This document shows, in pieces, positions 51,082 through 61,316 of a DNA stretch of 64,000 nucleotides. The stretch's first letter is position 1; the number at the start of each line of letters is the position of its first letter. The stretch is from Paenibacillus phytohabitans. Its GTDB lineage: Bacteria > Bacillota > Bacilli > Paenibacillales > Paenibacillaceae. Location: contig NZ_WHOB01000016.1 of NCBI RefSeq assembly GCF_013141775.1, forward strand, positions 62,001 through 126,000, given 5' to 3'. The notes under the pieces are model-generated. The model saw nothing but the letters and a program-made list of their open reading frames with translations. It was not told where the DNA came from and searched no databases. The translations under genes were made by a program, and so were the position numbers.

Positions 51082-52518
51082 CTACTCCGTAACTTTATCC
51101 GAAATCTTGTTATAAATATCAATATACTGCTGCGCGGATACATTCCAGCTGTAATCACCCGTGAATGCGTTTTTCGCTACTTTTTTCCAGTGCTCCGGCT
51201 TGTGGTAGAACGATACGGCCCGGCGGAGCGTGTGCATCATATCATGGGCATTATAGTCCTTGAAGGTGAAGCCGTTGCCCTCTCCGGTCTCCTCGTTGTA
51301 CGCATGAACGGTATCGTTAAGTCCGCCGGTCTCACGCACTACAGGAATACTGCCATAACGCAAAGCCAGCAGCTGGCTGATGCCGCAAGGCTCGAATTTG
51401 GACGGCATCAGGAACAGGTCGCTGGCCGCATATATTTTGCGGGACAAGGCATCATTGAACAGAATCTGTGAAGACAGCTTGGTCGGATAACGCCACTGTG
51501 CCTCGCGGAACCAGCGTTCGTAGACCTCATCACCGGTGCCCAGCAGGACAAACTGAATATCGTCATAGTAGAGCAGCTCATCGAGAACCCGGGTCAGCAG
51601 ATCCAGTCCTTTGGAATCCACGAGACGGGTAACCATAGCTACCATTGGAATATAAGGAGCTACAGGCAAGCCGAGTTCCTGCTGGAGTCCCAGCTTATTC
51701 TCAGCTTTCTTGACCAGATTGGAACGGTAACGGGTGAAAATAGACGGATCACTGGCCGGATTGTAGCTCTTGGTATCAATCCCGTTGACAATCCCGCTTA
51801 GTGCATCTGAACGCGATGTCAGCAGGCCGTCCAGGCCATATCCATAATAAGGTGTACGGATTTCATCGGCATAGGTAGGACTAACCGTGGTCACATGATC
51901 ACTGTAGACAATTCCGCCCTTCATATAGTTCACGTTCCCGTAATATTCTACGCCAGGGAAATAGCTGTCGCCGAGACCGAGCAGCTCGCCCAGTACCGAA
52001 TACGGGAATACCCCCTGGTACAGGAGATTATGTATGGTGAACACCGTACGCATCTCACTGTAGAACGGGTTGTGACGGTAGTGCGCCTGCAGCAGCAGCG
52101 GAATTACCGCGGCATGCCAGTCATGGCAATGCAGGACATCAGGCTGGAAGTTAATCGCCGGCAGGCATTCAAGCACAGCGCGGTTATAGAAAGCGAAACG
52201 TTCGCCGTCATCCATATACCCATAGATGCCGTCACGTCCGAAGTAATACTCATTATCGATAAAGTATACAGGAACTCCCTCAAAGACAATCCGTTCAATC
52301 CCGCAATATTGATTGCGCCAGCCGATCGGCACCTCAAGGACAGCGACATGCTCCATCTGGGAGGAATACTTCTCTGCGATCCCCTTGTATTTGGGCAGGA
52401 TTACCCGAACATCTACTCCGGCAGCCTTAAGCGCCTTCGGCAGGGCACCGATTACGTCGGCTAACCCGCCTGTTTTGATAAATGGATGGGCTTCAGCTGC
52501 AGCAAATAGAACTTTCAT
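51082..52518 (-). CDS. glgA: glycogen synthase
   Basis: 478 residues, GT5 family. The ADP-glucose motif KTGGLADVIGALPKAL is at residue 16 onward; HCHDWHAAVIPLLL and the C-terminal PSKFEPCGISQLLALRYGSIPVVRETGGLNDTV close the active site. It adds glucose from ADP-glucose to growing alpha-1,4 chains. It follows glgB by 30 bases, so the two form an operon; glgC is divergent. Confidence 0.95.
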   Translation of the reverse strand: MKVLFAAAEAHPFIKTGGLADVIGALPKALKAAGVDVRVILPKYKGIAEKYSSQMEHVAVLEVPIGWRNQYCGIERIVFEGVPVYFIDNEYYFGRDGIYGYMDDGERFAFYNRAVLECLPAINFQPDVLHCHDWHAAVIPLLLQAHYRHNPFYSEMRTVFTIHNLLYQGVFPYSVLGELLGLGDSYFPGVEYYGNVNYMKGGIVYSDHVTTVSPTYADEIRTPYYGYGLDGLLTSRSDALSGIVNGIDTKSYNPASDPSIFTRYRSNLVKKAENKLGLQQELGLPVAPYIPMVAMVTRLVDSKGLDLLTRVLDELLYYDDIQFVLLGTGDEVYERWFREAQWRYPTKLSSQILFNDALSRKIYAASDLFLMPSKFEPCGISQLLALRYGSIPVVRETGGLNDTVHAYNEETGEGNGFTFKDYNAHDMMHTLRRAVSFYHKPEHWKKVAKNAFTGDYSWNVSAQQYIDIYNKISDKVTE

Positions 52519-52548
52519 CCAGATTTCCCCCTTATAGATATGAATAGT

Positions 52549-54468
52549 TTATTTAATCGTTTTGCGTCCGGATTTCTTGAGCACCAGGAATCCAAGCGGC
52601 GGAAGGGTCAGCTCCAGGCTGTTCAGCTGGTTATGCCATTCCTTCTTCTCACTCTTAACAGGTTCATTATGAAGACCAGAACCGCCGTATTCGCGGGTCT
52701 CCGAGCTGAATATCTCTTCATAGGTCCCCGGACGCGGGACACCGATCCGGTAATTACGCCGTTCCACCGGCTGGAAATTGATAATAATCAGCAAGGTATC
52801 CACAGGCCTCTTCCCTCTGCGGATGTAGGAGGCAACACTCTGGCCGCTGTCATCGGCGTCAATCCATTGATAGCCCTCCATGTCATGGTCGAGCTCCCAC
52901 AGCGCTTTTTCCGTAAGATAGAGCTTATTCAGGGCAGCCGTGTAAGCGAGCATCCGGCGGTGGGCCTCATAATCCAGCAGCAGCCAGTCGAGCTGATCCT
53001 GATCCTTCCATTCGATGAATTGACCAAACTCACCGCCCATGAACAACAGCTTTTTGCCCGGATGACTAATCTGGTAACCGAGCAATGCCCGCAGACCGGC
53101 GAACTTCTGCTCGTATGAGCCGGGCATTTTGTTCAGCAGCGACTTCTTGCCGTGTACCACTTCATCATGGGACAGAGGCAATGTATAGTTCTCGGCGTAG
53201 GCATAGACGATCGGGAAGGTCAACAAATTATGATGGTAGGGCCGCGCCCCGAAATCATGTTCTATGTAACCAAGAGTGTCATTCATCCAGCCCATGTTCC
53301 ATTTGTAATTAAACCCGAGCCCCCCTTCATGAACAGGTGAGGTTACGCCAGGCCAGGCACTGGATTCTTCGGCCATCATCAGAGCCTTCGGATAATACCG
53401 GAAAATCGCCGTATTCAACTGCTGGATGAACGCGATCGCTTCCAGATTCTCAAGGCCCCCGTGCTTGTTCTTTGTGTACTGATGGTGCTGCTTCTCGAAA
53501 TCAAGCCGCAGCATACTGGTTACGGCATCCACACGCATACCGTCAATATGATACATCTCAAACCAAAAAAGCGCATTAGAAATCAGGAACGATATGATCT
53601 CCGGTTTGCTGAAATCAAAGGATAGTGTGCCCCAGCCCGGCTTCTCGGCCAGCATAGGATCGGCGTATTCATACAGCGGCGAACCGTCAAACATTCTCAG
53701 GCCGTGGGCATCCTTGGCAAAATGGGCCGGAACCCAATCGAGGATAACCCCAATGCCGGCTTGATGCAGCTGATCAATCAGGTACATCAGATCCTGCGGT
53801 TCGCCGAAGCGGCTGGTGGCCGCAAAATAACCGGTTCCCTGATACCCCCAGGACAAATCATACGGGTGCTCAGCAAGCGGCATAAACTCCACATGAGTGT
53901 AACTCATCTCCGTCAGATACGGGATCAGCAGGCTGCTCATCTCTCTATAAGTATAAAGTTCTCCATTGTCCTTCTGGCGCCAGGTCCCGAAGTGCATTTC
54001 ATAAATGTTCATTGGCGCATTGTACGGTGCTTTGCTCTTCCGGCGCCACGCGGCGTCGCCCCATTGGTAACCGTCCAGATTCGCCACAACGGAAGCGGTG
54101 GCCGGACGTACCTCAGCTTTGAACGCGTAAGGATCAGCCTTGAGGAAGCTTGTTCCATCTGCACCATGAATCCTGTATTTGTAAAAAGTTCCCGGCTCTA
54201 TACCCGGAAAAAAACGACTCCAAAATCCTGAATCGGGTATCTTATATAACGAGTCGGAGTCCAATGTTCCATCCCAGCCATTATGATCACCAGCCAGTCC
54301 TACATATGCCGCATGAGGAGCCCACACGGTAAAGCGAACGCCGGCTTGCCCTTCTTCCACGGCAATGTGCGCGCCAAGCATCGTATAGCTGCGATAATTC
54401 GTGCCCTCATGGAACAGATAAATATCTTCAGATGACGGGAGGTTCACTGTTTTTGGTATTTCGGCCAA
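52549..54468 (-). CDS. glgB: 1,4-alpha-glucan branching enzyme
   Basis: 639 residues. An N-terminal CBM48 domain (about 25-115) precedes a GH13 barrel with the nucleophile Asp in DGMRVDAVTSML, the acid/base Glu in MMAEESSAWPG and SHDEVVHGKKSLL; the C-domain starts near 530. It creates alpha-1,6 branches in glycogen. The start is TTG with AAGGTGGTG upstream. First gene of glgB-glgA. Confidence 0.95.
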   Translation of the reverse strand: MAEIPKTVNLPSSEDIYLFHEGTNYRSYTMLGAHIAVEEGQAGVRFTVWAPHAAYVGLAGDHNGWDGTLDSDSLYKIPDSGFWSRFFPGIEPGTFYKYRIHGADGTSFLKADPYAFKAEVRPATASVVANLDGYQWGDAAWRRKSKAPYNAPMNIYEMHFGTWRQKDNGELYTYREMSSLLIPYLTEMSYTHVEFMPLAEHPYDLSWGYQGTGYFAATSRFGEPQDLMYLIDQLHQAGIGVILDWVPAHFAKDAHGLRMFDGSPLYEYADPMLAEKPGWGTLSFDFSKPEIISFLISNALFWFEMYHIDGMRVDAVTSMLRLDFEKQHHQYTKNKHGGLENLEAIAFIQQLNTAIFRYYPKALMMAEESSAWPGVTSPVHEGGLGFNYKWNMGWMNDTLGYIEHDFGARPYHHNLLTFPIVYAYAENYTLPLSHDEVVHGKKSLLNKMPGSYEQKFAGLRALLGYQISHPGKKLLFMGGEFGQFIEWKDQDQLDWLLLDYEAHRRMLAYTAALNKLYLTEKALWELDHDMEGYQWIDADDSGQSVASYIRRGKRPVDTLLIIINFQPVERRNYRIGVPRPGTYEEIFSSETREYGGSGLHNEPVKSEKKEWHNQLNSLELTLPPLGFLVLKKSGRKTIK

Positions 54469-54686
54469 ATCATCACCACCTTAATATATAGGATGCACCT
54501 ATTACATTACCCCAATATGTGCCTTTTGAAAATGAATTTTGCAGGCGAATTCAATGATTTCTGAATAAAGAAAATTATTAATGTAATTTTTCTTGAAGCA
54601 CAGCAATATAATTCACCTATGTCGTTTCAAGCGCTTGCCGGCAGGTTATATTACAAGCATTGACAAAAAAATGGGAGGGATAACAA

Positions 54687-55910
54687 ATGAGTAAAAAAGA
54701 TTGTATCGCCATGCTCCTGGCTGGCGGGGAAGGCCGCAGATTAGCCCCCTTGACCTCCAGTATGGCTAAGCCTGCAGTCCCTTTCGGAGGACAGTATAGA
54801 ATCATTGATTTTCCACTCAGCAATTGTGTAAATTCCAAGATCGACACTATTGGAGTACTGACACAATACGAAGCCGATTCCTTGCATCAGCATATTGGGG
54901 AAGGCGAACCTTGGGGACTGCACAGCCGCAGCGATAAAGGCGTGAAGCTGCTTCCTTCAGGGGTTGAAGGCAGAGACAGCTATTCAGGTACAGCCGATGC
55001 CATTTATAAGAACATAGAATACATTGACAGCCAGAATCCGGAGCATGTGCTTATCCTGTCTGCAGATCATATCTATCATATGGATTACCGTAAAATGCTG
55101 GATTACCATGTAGGCAAGGCAGCCAAAGCCACCATTTCGGTCATGGAAGTGCCTTGGGATGAAGCCAGCCGGTTCGGTGTGATGAACGTTAATGACGATC
55201 TCCAGATCTCTGAATTTGCCGAAAAGCCAAAGATTCCGAAGAGCAACCTCGCTTCCATGGGTATTTATATGTTTGAATGGGAATATCTGAAAGGTTATTT
55301 GCTGCGGGATGCCGCTAATTCGGAATCCGGCCATGACTTCGGCAAGGATGTCATTCCGTCCATGCTGGATGCCAACGACCTATTGTTCGCCTACCGCTTT
55401 GACGGGTATTGGAGAGATGTAGGTACGGTTGACAGCCTCTGGGAGGCACATATGGATCTGCTGCAGTCCGAGAATGGCTTCAAGCTCGACAACTCCCGCT
55501 GGCCGATGTACAGCCGGGCTTACCGTACGAAGCTGGCTGCTTATAAACCACGGGTTCAGGCACCGCCAACAGATTGCCTGATGCACGAAACCTGCACGTT
55601 GGAAGGCAGTCTCCAGCGTTCCGTTATCTTCGGCGGTGTAGAGATCGGCAAGCTAAGCAAGATCAAGCAGAGTGTAATTATGCCTGGCGTCCGCATCGGC
55701 CGCAGTGTTCTGATTGAGAATGCGATTATCGGTGAGGGAGCAGTCATCAAAGACGGCGCTGTGATTAAAGGCAGCGCGGACAACATCGTGGTTGTCGGCC
55801 CGCATGAGATTGTAGCAGCCAAGCCAATCATCCGTACCCAGCCTTCCCGTCTGCTTCAGGAGGTCTACGAGAAGACCGGCCGTCTGCGCGCGGAAGGGAT
55901 GCCTTCATAA
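54687..55910 (+). CDS. glgC: glucose-1-phosphate adenylyltransferase
   Basis: 407 residues. The nucleotidyltransferase motif [13 protein letters not shown] is at the N-terminus, followed by [15 protein letters not shown], the substrate region [10 protein letters not shown] and FAEKP, and a left-handed beta-helix at the C-terminus (from about 300). It makes ADP-glucose, the committed step. No GlgD-type regulatory subunit follows, unlike the Bacillus order glgB-glgC-glgD-glgA-glgP. Divergent from glgB with 218 bases between; GGGAGGG precedes the ATG. Confidence 0.94.
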   Translation: MSKKDCIAMLLAGGEGRRLAPLTSSMAKPAVPFGGQYRIIDFPLSNCVNSKIDTIGVLTQYEADSLHQHIGEGEPWGLHSRSDKGVKLLPSGVEGRDSYSGTADAIYKNIEYIDSQNPEHVLILSADHIYHMDYRKMLDYHVGKAAKATISVMEVPWDEASRFGVMNVNDDLQISEFAEKPKIPKSNLASMGIYMFEWEYLKGYLLRDAANSESGHDFGKDVIPSMLDANDLLFAYRFDGYWRDVGTVDSLWEAHMDLLQSENGFKLDNSRWPMYSRAYRTKLAAYKPRVQAPPTDCLMHETCTLEGSLQRSVIFGGVEIGKLSKIKQSVIMPGVRIGRSVLIENAIIGEGAVIKDGAVIKGSADNIVVVGPHEIVAAKPIIRTQPSRLLQEVYEKTGRLRAEGMPS

Positions 55911-55937
55911 TCTTTTATCAGCCTTAAGGGCTGCTAC

Positions 55938-55990
55938 ATAAAAGGGATACAGCTAAGGTCTATCTGACCTTCTGCTGTATCCCTTTTGTA
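55938..55990. terminator. bidirectional terminator after glgC
   Basis: AAAAGGGATACAGC and GCTGTATCCCTTTT pair over 14 bp, with an inner AAGGTC/GACCTT stem; it separates the converging glgC and tandem-GNAT genes. Confidence 0.9.
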
Positions 55991-56002
55991 GGTTCTTCCT
56001 AT

Positions 56003-57088
56003 TCATTTGCCGGAGGGGCGGTTTGCCCTCCACTCCCTGTCCAATATGCCCATCTCGATGCAATCGGCATAGCGCCCGCCGAATGTAGCGGCCTCACGCG
56101 AAATCCCCTCCCGTGTAAATCCGGCTGTCTCGTAGGTTTTCTGTGCCGCCGTGTTGAAATCGAAGACTCCAAGGGATATCCGGTGGAGCCGCAGCCCCTC
56201 GAAGCCGATACGCAGGACTTCACGAACCATCTGCAGTCCGATTCCCCGCCCTTGGCTCCCGGGGTCGACGACGACCCTGCTTATTCTGGCCGAACCGTTC
56301 TCACGGTCGATTCCGGATAAGCTAATATGTCCAACCGTTTGTCCGGTAGCTCTCAGCACCGCACAATAAACCAGCAGACCAGACTCTGCCGGATGATTGG
56401 CTCCGTCCAGATAACGCTCAAGCTGCCGGTCATCCAGCGGGTAGGACAACGATGGACCTGCCCACTTCTTCAAATACTCCGGGGAAACACTCCATTCCTT
56501 CATTAAAGCGTAATCAGCTTCCCCCATATACCGGAGAATTACGCTGCCCGGATCGCCGGTCTCCGCTTCATACTCATACAGATTAACCAACCGGCCTGCT
56601 CCGACATCCCGGGTACCCATATAGTGAAATCCCAGGCTCTGATAGTAACGGTTAAGCTTAATATTATGGGCTACTGTATCCAGCCTGAGACCCGCACAAC
56701 CCCGTTCCTCCGCTCTTCGTAACGCAAAGCGGATCATCTGGCCGCCAAGCCCCATGCCGCGGTGGGATTTGGCTACAGCGAGCCGGTGCAGATAGGCGTA
56801 GGATTCGTCATTACGGTCTCCCCAGTACTGGATATCGCTGAACTGCAGGGTGAACATCCCGGCAAGAGCTGCTCCCTCCATGGCCAGATAAACCTCTCTG
56901 CTGCTCAAATAATCCTCCACATCGCGGATGCTGAATTGCCCCGGCGTCCACTGGTTGATTCCTTTGCTCTCCATCCAGCCTGCCGCTTCACGGAGGAGCT
57001 TCAGAATATCCGCTGAATGTTCACGTCCGCCGCGGATCATCTCGGGCCTTTGTTCTGAAGAAGATTCCCCTGATTCCTGTGTATTCAT
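56003..57088 (-). CDS. tandem GNAT acetyltransferase (two fused domains)
   Basis: 361 residues. Two GNAT domains in one chain: the first (about 20-175) with LAVAKSHRGMGLGGQMIRFA and NIKLNRYYQSLGFHYMG, the second (about 185-350) with VVVDPGSQGRGIGLQMVREV and NTAAQKTYETAGFTREG. Both keep the acetyl-CoA loop (RGMGLG, RGIGLQ). Substrates unknown. Its start overlaps the histidine-kinase stop by 4 bases, so it is the last gene of the signalling operon. Confidence 0.85.
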   Translation of the reverse strand: MNTQESGESSSEQRPEMIRGGREHSADILKLLREAAGWMESKGINQWTPGQFSIRDVEDYLSSREVYLAMEGAALAGMFTLQFSDIQYWGDRNDESYAYLHRLAVAKSHRGMGLGGQMIRFALRRAEERGCAGLRLDTVAHNIKLNRYYQSLGFHYMGTRDVGAGRLVNLYEYEAETGDPGSVILRYMGEADYALMKEWSVSPEYLKKWAGPSLSYPLDDRQLERYLDGANHPAESGLLVYCAVLRATGQTVGHISLSGIDRENGSARISRVVVDPGSQGRGIGLQMVREVLRIGFEGLRLHRISLGVFDFNTAAQKTYETAGFTREGISREAATFGGRYADCIEMGILDREWRANRPSGK

Positions 57089-58491
57089 GCCTTCTCCTCC
57101 TGCACATCATCAAGCGGCAAAATAACGGTAACCTGAGTACCCTTGCCAAGCTCGCTATCCATTTCCAGCTTGCCGTTATGAAGCTCTACAATCTGCTGGG
57201 AGATCGCAAGACCAAGGCCGGTTCCGCCGTTGAGCGCATCGACCTGGAAGAACCGGTCCCGCACTCTGGACAGATGCGCTTCGCTGATGCCGATCCCGCT
57301 ATCCCTTACGATTACGGCCATCTCCGTATTCGACAGGCGTTCAGCGGACAGGACGATACTGGAATCCTCTGGCGAGAACTTCACAGCATTGTCGACCAGA
57401 TTGAGGAATACCTGCTTCAGCCGGTTCGCATCCCCTCTTATGAAGATAGTCTCTTCGCATTCCAGCAGCAGGTGAATCCGCTTCTTCTCGGCCTTAGCCC
57501 AGATATTCAGCAGCGTCTCCTGCAGCAGCACCTTGATATCCACCTGGGCAATCGACAGCTTCATTTCGTTCTGCTGCAGCTTGGAGAAGTCCAGAATCTC
57601 TTCCACCAGCCCGATCAGCCGGTCGCTCTCCTTGGAGATGATGCCCATGCCCAGCTTGGTTTCCTCCGGATCGTAGCCGCCTGAGATGAGAGTCTCACTC
57701 CAGCCCTTGATGCTGGTCAGCGGTGTCCTCAGCTCATGGGAGATCGAAGAAATGAAATCATCTTTAATCTGATTACTGCGGACAATCTCCTCCGCCATAT
57801 AATTGAGCGTTGAAGCCAGTTCGGCGATTTCGTACCGGTAATCCCCCTTGATGCGGGTGGTGAACTTCCCCTTGGCCATCTGCGCCGACACAGCCGTGAT
57901 ATTGTTGAGCGGCCGAACAATGGAATTCGCGAGACCGAAGCTGAACAAGACCACGATCGACATAACCGCCGCCCCGATGCCAATGGAGAGCAGCGTCAGA
58001 TTCAGCAGATCCTTGTTGACCCCCTCCATGGAGGTCAGGTAACGCAAGATGTAAGTTTCATGCGAGTTGATCTGCACCATCTTGGAGACGGCCATTACAC
58101 TCTCATTCGTCCCGGCCTGCCGGCCCACCCAGCGCCCGACACTGCCGCCCACAGCCTCGGGAACATCACTGGTGGTGATGGTCCGGTCCGGCTGAAATCC
58201 GGTGGAACTGGTAATGATATCTCCATTCAATGTCAGAACTTCTAGTTCGGTATACTCCAGATTGAAGAAGTCGAGCAGGTTCAGCAGCTGATTCGGCGAT
58301 CGTTCCGCTGAGAATTCATATTTTACGAAAGTCTCCCCCGCACTGATATGAGTGGTGATTTTGCTGTAGATGCTGTCGTAATAATACGTCCGGATCGCCA
58401 GCAGAAAAATAGTCTCCACGAGGAGAAGCGCCACAAAGACTACAAGAATATAGTGCAGTACGATCTGTCTGCGCATCCCCTTCTTAATCAT
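57085..58491 (-). CDS. sensor histidine kinase
   Basis: 468 residues. Two membrane segments (about 10-35 and 170-195) flank a roughly 135-residue extracytoplasmic domain; HAMP follows (about 195-245). HisKA has SSISHELRTPLTSIKGW, and HATPase has VFLNLVDNAVKFS (N box), DSGIGI (G1) and GTGLGL (G2). The start ATG overlaps the response-regulator stop (ATGA). The longer frame overlapping the regulator was rejected. The signal is unknown; the ABC ATPase and FG-GAP lipoprotein upstream are candidate partners. Confidence 0.92.
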   Translation of the reverse strand: MIKKGMRRQIVLHYILVVFVALLLVETIFLLAIRTYYYDSIYSKITTHISAGETFVKYEFSAERSPNQLLNLLDFFNLEYTELEVLTLNGDIITSSTGFQPDRTITTSDVPEAVGGSVGRWVGRQAGTNESVMAVSKMVQINSHETYILRYLTSMEGVNKDLLNLTLLSIGIGAAVMSIVVLFSFGLANSIVRPLNNITAVSAQMAKGKFTTRIKGDYRYEIAELASTLNYMAEEIVRSNQIKDDFISSISHELRTPLTSIKGWSETLISGGYDPEETKLGMGIISKESDRLIGLVEEILDFSKLQQNEMKLSIAQVDIKVLLQETLLNIWAKAEKKRIHLLLECEETIFIRGDANRLKQVFLNLVDNAVKFSPEDSSIVLSAERLSNTEMAVIVRDSGIGISEAHLSRVRDRFFQVDALNGGTGLGLAISQQIVELHNGKLEMDSELGKGTQVTVILPLDDVQEEKA

Positions 58492-59186
58492 TGTACCTGA
58501 CCTTTCCATTTGTAGCCGTGCCCCCACACCGTCTGCAGGAATTCTGGCTCTGACGGATTATTTTCGATTTTCTGGCGCAGGCGGCGTATATTCACGTCAA
58601 CGATTTTGGGATCGCCCATGTACTCCTTACCCCACACATGATCGAGCAGGGAGTCGCGGCTGAGCGGCGTATTCTCCTTCTCAAGGAAGAATTGCACCAG
58701 CGAAAATTCGGTAGGCGTAAGCTCAATCGCTTCACCGCTCTTCTTGAACTGCTTCGAGATCAGATCCAGCGTAAACGGACCCGAGTGAAATGAGACTTTG
58801 GCCGACTGCTCACGGTGAACATTGACCCGGCGCAGCAGGGACTGGATACGGGCAATCAGCTCGGTTGGACTAAACGGCTTGCTGACATGATCATCCGCAC
58901 CCACAGACAGTGCATATACCTTATCCTGCTCCTGAACTTTGGCTGTCAGAAAAATAATGCCGAGCCGCTCGTTAGTTTCTCTAATGCGTCTGCAGACCTC
59001 AAAGCCGTCGATGCCGGGCACCATGACATCCAGCAGGGCAATATCAATATCCGGAACCGTTGTCAGCTTATGCAGGGCCTCATTGCCGTCAGCGGCTTCG
59101 AGCACTTCAAACCCGTTGCGTTTAAGATTGATCACAATAAAACTGCGGATGGATTCTTCATCCTCCAGAATCAGTACTTTACTCAT
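58488..59186 (-). CDS. OmpR/PhoB-family response regulator
   Basis: 232 residues. Receiver domain with the acidic pair in ILEDEES, phosphoacceptor D53 in LLDVMVPG, Thr in FLTAKV and Lys in VSKPFSP; winged-helix Trans_reg_C at about 130-230 (ELTPTEFSLVQFFLE, VDVNIRRLRQKIE). Partner of the kinase encoded next. It overlaps the upstream lipoprotein gene by 8 bases. Confidence 0.94.
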   Translation of the reverse strand: MSKVLILEDEESIRSFIVINLKRNGFEVLEAADGNEALHKLTTVPDIDIALLDVMVPGIDGFEVCRRIRETNERLGIIFLTAKVQEQDKVYALSVGADDHVSKPFSPTELIARIQSLLRRVNVHREQSAKVSFHSGPFTLDLISKQFKKSGEAIELTPTEFSLVQFFLEKENTPLSRDSLLDHVWGKEYMGDPKIVDVNIRRLRQKIENNPSEPEFLQTVWGHGYKWKGQVQ

Positions 59187-60471
59187 CGATTCCCTTCCTC
59201 TCTATAGAAGATTTGACTCTTCCGTTCTCTCCCCCGATGGTGTTTTGCTCCAGTTCCCCGCGGTAGCCGATCATTTTGTCCAGATCACGCCCCAGAAGCT
59301 TCCAGCCGGAGTTCTTTACCCTATCCCATTCTGCCGGTGAGAAGAACGATACCTCAGCGACAGTCTCCCCGGTGTCGAGCATAATGAATTTAAGCGATTT
59401 GTCCTGGACAGACTTGGTATCCACAGTGACATTCTCATGCCATTCCGGAGAAAAATTAATGGTAAACCGGTCCGAGGGATCATTATACAACTGAGTACTA
59501 AAGGTCAAGCCGTCTTTTCCGTCCCATTTGTAATAAGAATTGAAATACGGTATGGTCTCAGGGTCGAAATACTCCCAGCCCGAGGGGGGCTCCAGCATTC
59601 CGATCTCAATAATTCCATCCAGGTCAATATCCTCACTGACAATCTTCCGGTCCTTGAAGGTCCGTACATCCCCCGGAATGGCTACGCGCAGCTTGTTATT
59701 CTCCATAACAACAATTGTTGTATAGGCAGAGCGCGAATCCACAGCAGAATCCAGAACTATACCTTCTTTGTTCTCCGCCACTTTTCCTGAGACAATATTG
59801 TAATAATTATCGAAATAGGGGTCCAGATTATCCAATTCGTCAAGCACCTTGAAGCTGTCGTTGTATTGGTAGGTAGTTATTGTGGCGAATTCATTGCGTT
59901 TGAAATACACGACTGTAATGTCGGCAATCCCGTCCTCGTTCAAATCATCCAGTATATATTTGGTGTAAGGCTTCGTCAGTATTTCTTCCAGCTCTCCGCC
60001 GGAATAACTGTAGACCACCATACCCTTTTCTTCCCCGCGCGAATAGCCGGTAACAATATCAAGCTTCCCGTCACCCGTCACATCCCTAAGATCAACCGAA
60101 TCCAGCATCGTTCCGTCACCGTCAAAAACAAGCTTCTTGACCCAGGTGTCCTCATGCTTCTCCAGAATCATCCCGTGGATCACTACAGCTTCATTCTTCG
60201 TCTGGTAGAAGACAAGCGTCTCCATAATCCCGTCTTTGTCCAGATCCTCGGTAAAAATAGAACTGTCATCATCATTGGCCGGACGGATCAGCGTTGCATC
60301 GAGCGGCTTCAGCGAGGAATTAATCGCTGTCATCAGCGAAGCTTTGTCAGCGGACAGCTGCGGCACCTTCATCTGGGAAACAGGATCGCTGATGAAGGTA
60401 CAGCCGGACATTACAAACAGGGACAAAGAGGCTGCTGTAAGCCTTCCGAGTAACCGTTTATTCAACTTCAT
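59179..60471 (-). CDS. lipoprotein with FG-GAP/VCBS-type calcium-binding repeats
   Basis: 430 residues. The type II signal peptide ends MSGC (Cys 24). The body has repeated Dx(D/N)xDG loops of the integrin-like propeller type: EDLDKDGIMETLVF, RDVTGDGKLDIVTG, DDLNEDGIADITVV and EDIDLDGIIEIGML, spaced about 45-95 residues. Such loops bind Ca2+. It is placed outside the membrane and encoded between the ABC ATPase and the two-component genes, which suggests a sensory or accessory role (inference). ATG at 60471 after AAGGAGAG. Confidence 0.82.
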   Translation of the reverse strand: MKLNKRLLGRLTAASLSLFVMSGCTFISDPVSQMKVPQLSADKASLMTAINSSLKPLDATLIRPANDDDSSIFTEDLDKDGIMETLVFYQTKNEAVVIHGMILEKHEDTWVKKLVFDGDGTMLDSVDLRDVTGDGKLDIVTGYSRGEEKGMVVYSYSGGELEEILTKPYTKYILDDLNEDGIADITVVYFKRNEFATITTYQYNDSFKVLDELDNLDPYFDNYYNIVSGKVAENKEGIVLDSAVDSRSAYTTIVVMENNKLRVAIPGDVRTFKDRKIVSEDIDLDGIIEIGMLEPPSGWEYFDPETIPYFNSYYKWDGKDGLTFSTQLYNDPSDRFTINFSPEWHENVTVDTKSVQDKSLKFIMLDTGETVAEVSFFSPAEWDRVKNSGWKLLGRDLDKMIGYRGELEQNTIGGENGRVKSSIERKGIDE

Positions 60472-60501
60472 CACTCTCTCCTTATTGCACACCTTGCCGC
60501 T

Positions 60502-61227
60502 TCACAGATGCAGCCGCTCCTGTGAGGTCAGCCGGCGCCCCTTCACATCATGTTTGATTCTTCCGTCTTCCAGTACCCATAACCGGCTGGCGAAACGTTC
60601 CGCCAGTTCAATCGGCAGTACAGTAATCACGGTTAATCCGGTTTCCTTGCACAGCTTACGGAGCGTTTCAAGCACATTCTCCGCAGTCTTGGGGTCCAGA
60701 CCGGTAACAGGTTCATCGGCAAGTATAACCTTAGCACCGTGAACCAATGCGCGGGCGATGGCCACACGCTGACGTTCACCGCCGCTGAGGTGGCTCGTCT
60801 TCATCTTTGCTTTGTCCAGCAGACCCAGCAGATCAAGCTGGTCCATCGCCCCCATATAATCATCAGAGCGGACCATTCCTGTAGCCATCCGCCACAGAGG
60901 TGTCTGTGAGGCTTGTCCGATCAGCACGTTCTTCAGTGCCGTACGGTTCGGATTCAGCTCCGCATTCTGCTCCAGATAGGCCCATTCGCGGCGGATTTTG
61001 CGTTTGCCGGCAAAAGGGCTCTTCATGATGTCCCTGCCGTCCACCCGGAAATTCCCTCTATCCCATTTCTCGCGCAGCGCCAGGCATTTCAGAAGTGTCG
61101 ATTTCCCGCTTCCGCTGGCTCCCAGAATAACCACAAATTCACCCGGTTCTAATTGAAATCCGATATCCTGCAGAACTGGTGCTTTATCTTCCCCGACCGC
61201 TTTGGCCAAATGTTCAACTGTAATCAT
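60502..61227 (-). CDS. ABC transporter ATPase without a linked permease (PhnC-like)
   Basis: 241 residues. Walker A GASGSGKST, a Q-loop region YLEQNAELNPNRTALKNVLIG, signature LSGGERQR and Walker B VILADEPVTGLDP. The pattern resembles PhnC/MacB-like ATPases. The position of the H-loop His is altered: after the D-loop, TVITVLPIELAERFA has Pro where a His usually stands. No membrane subunit is encoded in this operon, which continues into the lipoprotein and two-component genes (30-base gap). Confidence 0.82.
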   Translation of the reverse strand: MITVEHLAKAVGEDKAPVLQDIGFQLEPGEFVVILGASGSGKSTLLKCLALREKWDRGNFRVDGRDIMKSPFAGKRKIRREWAYLEQNAELNPNRTALKNVLIGQASQTPLWRMATGMVRSDDYMGAMDQLDLLGLLDKAKMKTSHLSGGERQRVAIARALVHGAKVILADEPVTGLDPKTAENVLETLRKLCKETGLTVITVLPIELAERFASRLWVLEDGRIKHDVKGRRLTSQERLHL

Positions 61228-61316
61228 AGTTCAGCCTCTCCTGTCTTCAACTCTACTCTATAGTGTACTCTGAAAGCGGGATCAAATTCCATGCGAGCAT
61301 TCGTTCTTATCTTACC

